Source: Deltaproteobacteria bacterium
GTDB taxonomy: Bacteria; Desulfobacterota; DSM-4660; Desulfatiglandales; HGW-15
Direction of reading: 5' to 3'
Length of the DNA stretch: 34,510 nt
Assembly: GCA_016932235.1 (NCBI GenBank)
Contig: JAFGDF010000099.1
Coordinates: 1-34,510 of the forward strand
Positions within the stretch are counted from its first letter, which is position 1. The number at the start of each line of letters is the position of its first letter. Positions 31,963 through 34,510 of the stretch are shown here, one piece after another. The notes below the pieces were generated by a model. The model ran no database searches, was not told the origin of the DNA, and saw only the letters and a program-made list of their open reading frames with translations. The position numbers and the translations under genes are program-made.

Positions 31963-33765
31963 ATGGCGGGCAATCACAATCCCTTTGTAGCAAAATTTTT
32001 AACGATCTACAGCCAAAGCGACTTCAGTACCGCCGGCACACGGGGCTACGATCCGCAAACCTATGTCGATACAAAGCTCGACCTGAAACTGACACCGCGC
32101 ATTTACTCGCCAGAAACACGCTTGGTCGTGCTGACGGGCAATGCGGGTGATGGAAAAACAGCCTATATTCAGCGACTGGAGTCCTTAGCCAGAGAGCACA
32201 GGGGAACATTTTCCGCGCAAACAGATAATGGCTGCACCTACAAGATGGATGGGATCGCCTATCAGACGCTATATGACGGCAGTCAGGATTTCGAAGGCGC
32301 CAAGAACGACCAAATACTAAAAGAATTCTTCTCTGACCTGGAGGGAGCTATGGAACCCAAAGGGGCATTTACAAAAATCATCGCCATAAATGAAGGGAAA
32401 CTGAGGGATTTCATTCTTAATAAGAGAGAATATTCCTGGCTGGGAAGGCAGGTGCATCACTATTTTGAATCGGACAGTTTTACACCTCATAAATCCTTGA
32501 TCTTCATTAATCTCAATCTCCGATCCGTGGTGAGTGACAATGAAAACGAGCCGTCCATATTTGATCTCATCCTGGATAGATTTTTAGATAAAGAAGGTTC
32601 CATGGGATTTTGGAACGCCTGTGCTCCTGAGAACTGCTCTTGCGCAAATCGGTGCTATATTCGCTACAATATTGAGACGCTTCGCCATCCCGAGTTAGGG
32701 CCAATCGTTAGACATCGTTTAAAACAGCTTTTTTATGCAGTCCTTTTCAGGAAAATAAAGCATATCACCGTTCGCGATATTCGATCCTTTCTCTCATACA
32801 TTCTCATAAATAAATATTCATGCCACCAGATCCAGGCAGACCTTGATAGCGGCTCCTCAGTTATAGATCGGTTTTATTACAACGCCGTATTTCCTGACGA
32901 CGAAAAAGACCGCCTTGCCCATACGATGTGCGACCTGGATGTCTCCCTCACATCCAACCCGAAGCTGGACAACTTCATTCATTTTCACGGGCCTGATGAT
33001 GATTTATGCTTACAGCTTTTAATAGCCGGGCACGAGGAAAGACAGGATCAGCCATATCTTAGGAAGCTTTTTGAAAGCATGCCCCAGGGGACGGATGACA
33101 ATGATCCTATCCACCGTGACAACGCCCACCGCTATCATAGGTCACTAAGGAAAAAACTTTTCTTTGAGAGTGCAGAAGAGAAGATGAAGGCGGCGGGATT
33201 CCCTATATGGAAAGATTTTCTCCCCTATAAAAAATTTGACCGTTTTTCCCAAGTCGTTCATGCTCGGGAAGATCAACATTTCGAGCTACGAAATAACCTA
33301 ACGCTGGCGATTAGCAAATCGGAACGCATTTACAATGAAATTATCGGCAGTGAAAATCTATGCCTCCGCTCTACATCAACAACCAAGGCAAACACGAAAG
33401 GGTTTTATAGCTTCCCTGCATCGGACTTCAAGGTAATTGTCAAAGACATCGGATTTCAGGAAGAGTTTTTGGAATACACGCCAAATGCTCTTTATTACCG
33501 GTATGTCGGCACTAGCGCTAATATAAAGAACCCTGTTGAACTCGAAATTCCCATTGATCTATTTGAAGTTCTCTGTCGCATCAGAGAAGGGTATATCCCG
33601 GCAGCCAACGAGGTGAGGACGTTTTTTCTGAATCTCGAAATGTTCAAACGAAGGATCGCGGCAAAACGGCCCGACAAAATATTTCTCACCGATGACGATT
33701 CGAGCTTATTTGAAATCAAGAAAGATCCTGCAAATAATCTGATCATGACCAAGGTAGGTGGATGA
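31963..33765 (+). CDS. P-loop ATPase of unassigned family, coupled to radC
   Basis: 600 residues from the ATG at 31963, chosen for the GGAGG five bases upstream; an ATG at 31951 lies inside radC. Walker A: GNAGDGKT at 59-66. A hydrophobic strand followed by NEG (KIIAINEGKLRDF, about 140-152) may be the Walker B region. A Cys cluster, CAPENCSCANRC (about 222-233), could bind zinc. The GxxGDGK[ST] plus IN.G.L pattern recalls DptF of phosphorothioation-dependent restriction, but overall similarity cannot be claimed from reading. The rest is helical with no recognised nuclease or helicase motif. It overlaps the next gene by 4 bp (ATGA). Defence-type function is an inference. Confidence 0.75.
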   Translation: MAGNHNPFVAKFLTIYSQSDFSTAGTRGYDPQTYVDTKLDLKLTPRIYSPETRLVVLTGNAGDGKTAYIQRLESLAREHRGTFSAQTDNGCTYKMDGIAYQTLYDGSQDFEGAKNDQILKEFFSDLEGAMEPKGAFTKIIAINEGKLRDFILNKREYSWLGRQVHHYFESDSFTPHKSLIFINLNLRSVVSDNENEPSIFDLILDRFLDKEGSMGFWNACAPENCSCANRCYIRYNIETLRHPELGPIVRHRLKQLFYAVLFRKIKHITVRDIRSFLSYILINKYSCHQIQADLDSGSSVIDRFYYNAVFPDDEKDRLAHTMCDLDVSLTSNPKLDNFIHFHGPDDDLCLQLLIAGHEERQDQPYLRKLFESMPQGTDDNDPIHRDNAHRYHRSLRKKLFFESAEEKMKAAGFPIWKDFLPYKKFDRFSQVVHAREDQHFELRNNLTLAISKSERIYNEIIGSENLCLRSTSTTKANTKGFYSFPASDFKVIVKDIGFQEEFLEYTPNALYYRYVGTSANIKNPVELEIPIDLFEVLCRIREGYIPAANEVRTFFLNLEMFKRRIAAKRPDKIFLTDDDSSLFEIKKDPANNLIMTKVGG

Positions 33766-34510
33766 TGGGAATTAACAAACAACATAAGGCGTTTCGTTTT
33801 GACAAAATCATGCCTATTGATGCGAATAACATCATTTTGGAACAGGCGTTTGCCCGCTTTCTGGTGTTGATTCGTACCAAGGGCGTCCCTATTACCTCCA
33901 CAAACAAAGATACGATTTATCCTCGCAGCCTTGTAGATTTGATCGCTGACGATCCGACACACTTCCAAGGCATGACAACGGATACCCACAGAAAACAACT
34001 GCTTGAGGATTGGCTGGCCAATGAATTTGCCACGACCATCAAGGTCGGGCGCAGCGGCGACGGCGATGCGCGTATTGCCAATATGAAGCCGATTCACATG
34101 TCAACCATTAAACTGCTCGATCCTCGCATCCGCAGCCAGGATAGGGATCTAAGCAAATTTCTTTATAATGTTTTTAAGGACAGCAGCTTGATTATTGGGG
34201 AAGGAAGCCTCCTTCTGCCCTATTTGACAACCGGCACTTCGGATTTTGGCGATCATGACAGTAAGATCGATGAGAACAAAGCAGGTGAACTGGATATCGA
34301 GACGTTGTTCTTGTTGCGCCTCCTCAATCACTTCAATATTGATAGGGTTGATAGACGGAGGAGAATTTCTGATCATGATTTTATCTGTCCAGCGCAACGG
34401 CAATTGATCATAAACGACACGGCCCGTCTCCTCGTTTATAATCATTCTATGCCGCGGCGGGAACTTATTGACTACCTGATCATGCTTTTTGCCTTCCATG
34501 CCGCCCTCTA
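33762..34510 (+). CDS. Unknown protein, third gene of the radC operon (3' end outside window)
   Basis: Starts at ATGATG overlapping the ATPase stop by 4 bp (ATG at 33765 is equally possible) and stays open to the last base, giving about 249 residues. Beginning MGINKQHKAFRFDKIMPIDA, it contains a mix of helix and strand with no signal peptide or membrane segment. No motif is recognised; a basic stretch VDRRRRISDHD is near residue 195. It may be the DNA- or partner-binding subunit of the system (inference from position). Confidence 0.7.
   Translation, partial: MMGINKQHKAFRFDKIMPIDANNIILEQAFARFLVLIRTKGVPITSTNKDTIYPRSLVDLIADDPTHFQGMTTDTHRKQLLEDWLANEFATTIKVGRSGDGDARIANMKPIHMSTIKLLDPRIRSQDRDLSKFLYNVFKDSSLIIGEGSLLLPYLTTGTSDFGDHDSKIDENKAGELDIETLFLLRLLNHFNIDRVDRRRRISDHDFICPAQRQLIINDTARLLVYNHSMPRRELIDYLIMLFAFHAAL

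Overview
The window looks like chromosomal DNA of an anaerobic Gram-negative bacterium, most likely a sulfate-reducing or syntrophic member of the Desulfobacterota (inference). The grounds are a tungsten-type aldehyde:ferredoxin oxidoreductase, an AprAB-like flavoprotein/ferredoxin pair, uroporphyrinogen-decarboxylase-family paralogs, a periplasmic family-5 solute-binding protein without a lipobox, and a sigma-54 promoter before glnA. No rRNA, CRISPR array or complete insertion sequence was seen.

Layout. (1) 1-3124 appears to be the right end of an integrated island: the end of an MmgE/PrpD gene, a metallo-beta-lactamase-fold hydrolase, an alcohol dehydrogenase that has lost its N-terminal half, and an unknown small gene. 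It ends at the 3' half of a tRNA-Thr gene (3080-3124), the usual scar of tRNA-targeted integration. (2) 3190-5482 (minus) is a two-gene polysaccharide unit, a GT-B glycosyltransferase and a WecA/MraY-type transferase. (3) 5695-12176 holds glnA behind a sigma-54 site, a tungsten AOR, and proA-proB. (4) 12381-12598 is a 218-bp element with imperfect ~34-bp terminal inverted repeats. (5) 12621-22391 is a regulated accessory cluster: a divergent LysR regulator, then a peptide/nickel-type solute-binding protein, FAD protein, 8-Cys ferredoxin, two permeases and two paralogous UroD-family proteins. (6) 23153-27100 returns to core nitrogen and wall metabolism: glnB-glnD (minus) and murI (plus), then a coiled-coil lipoprotein. 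(7) 27651-30878 is a gene graveyard in which several genes keep both ends but lack the middle. It includes an intact four-helix-bundle (S23/IVP) gene and a miniature copy of it among G/A-rich repeats. (8) 31209-34510 starts a tightly coupled operon: a RadC-like JAB protein, a P-loop ATPase of unassigned family, and an unknown third gene cut by the window edge.

How it fits together. glnA, glnB, glnD, proA, proB and murI all act on glutamine or glutamate, and GlnD/GlnB are the usual sensors controlling nitrogen assimilation. The 10-kb LysR/ABC/UroD cluster sits between proB and glnD and looks acquired; its composition suggests uptake of an organic solute followed by a reductive or group-transfer step on an unknown substrate. 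Four palindromes share a GGAC-loop-GTCC type core with changing but self-complementary outer stems and lie between the core genes. The best candidates for undescribed biology are the LysR/ABC/AprAB-like/UroD cluster, the four-helix-bundle repeat unit, and the RadC-ATPase operon.
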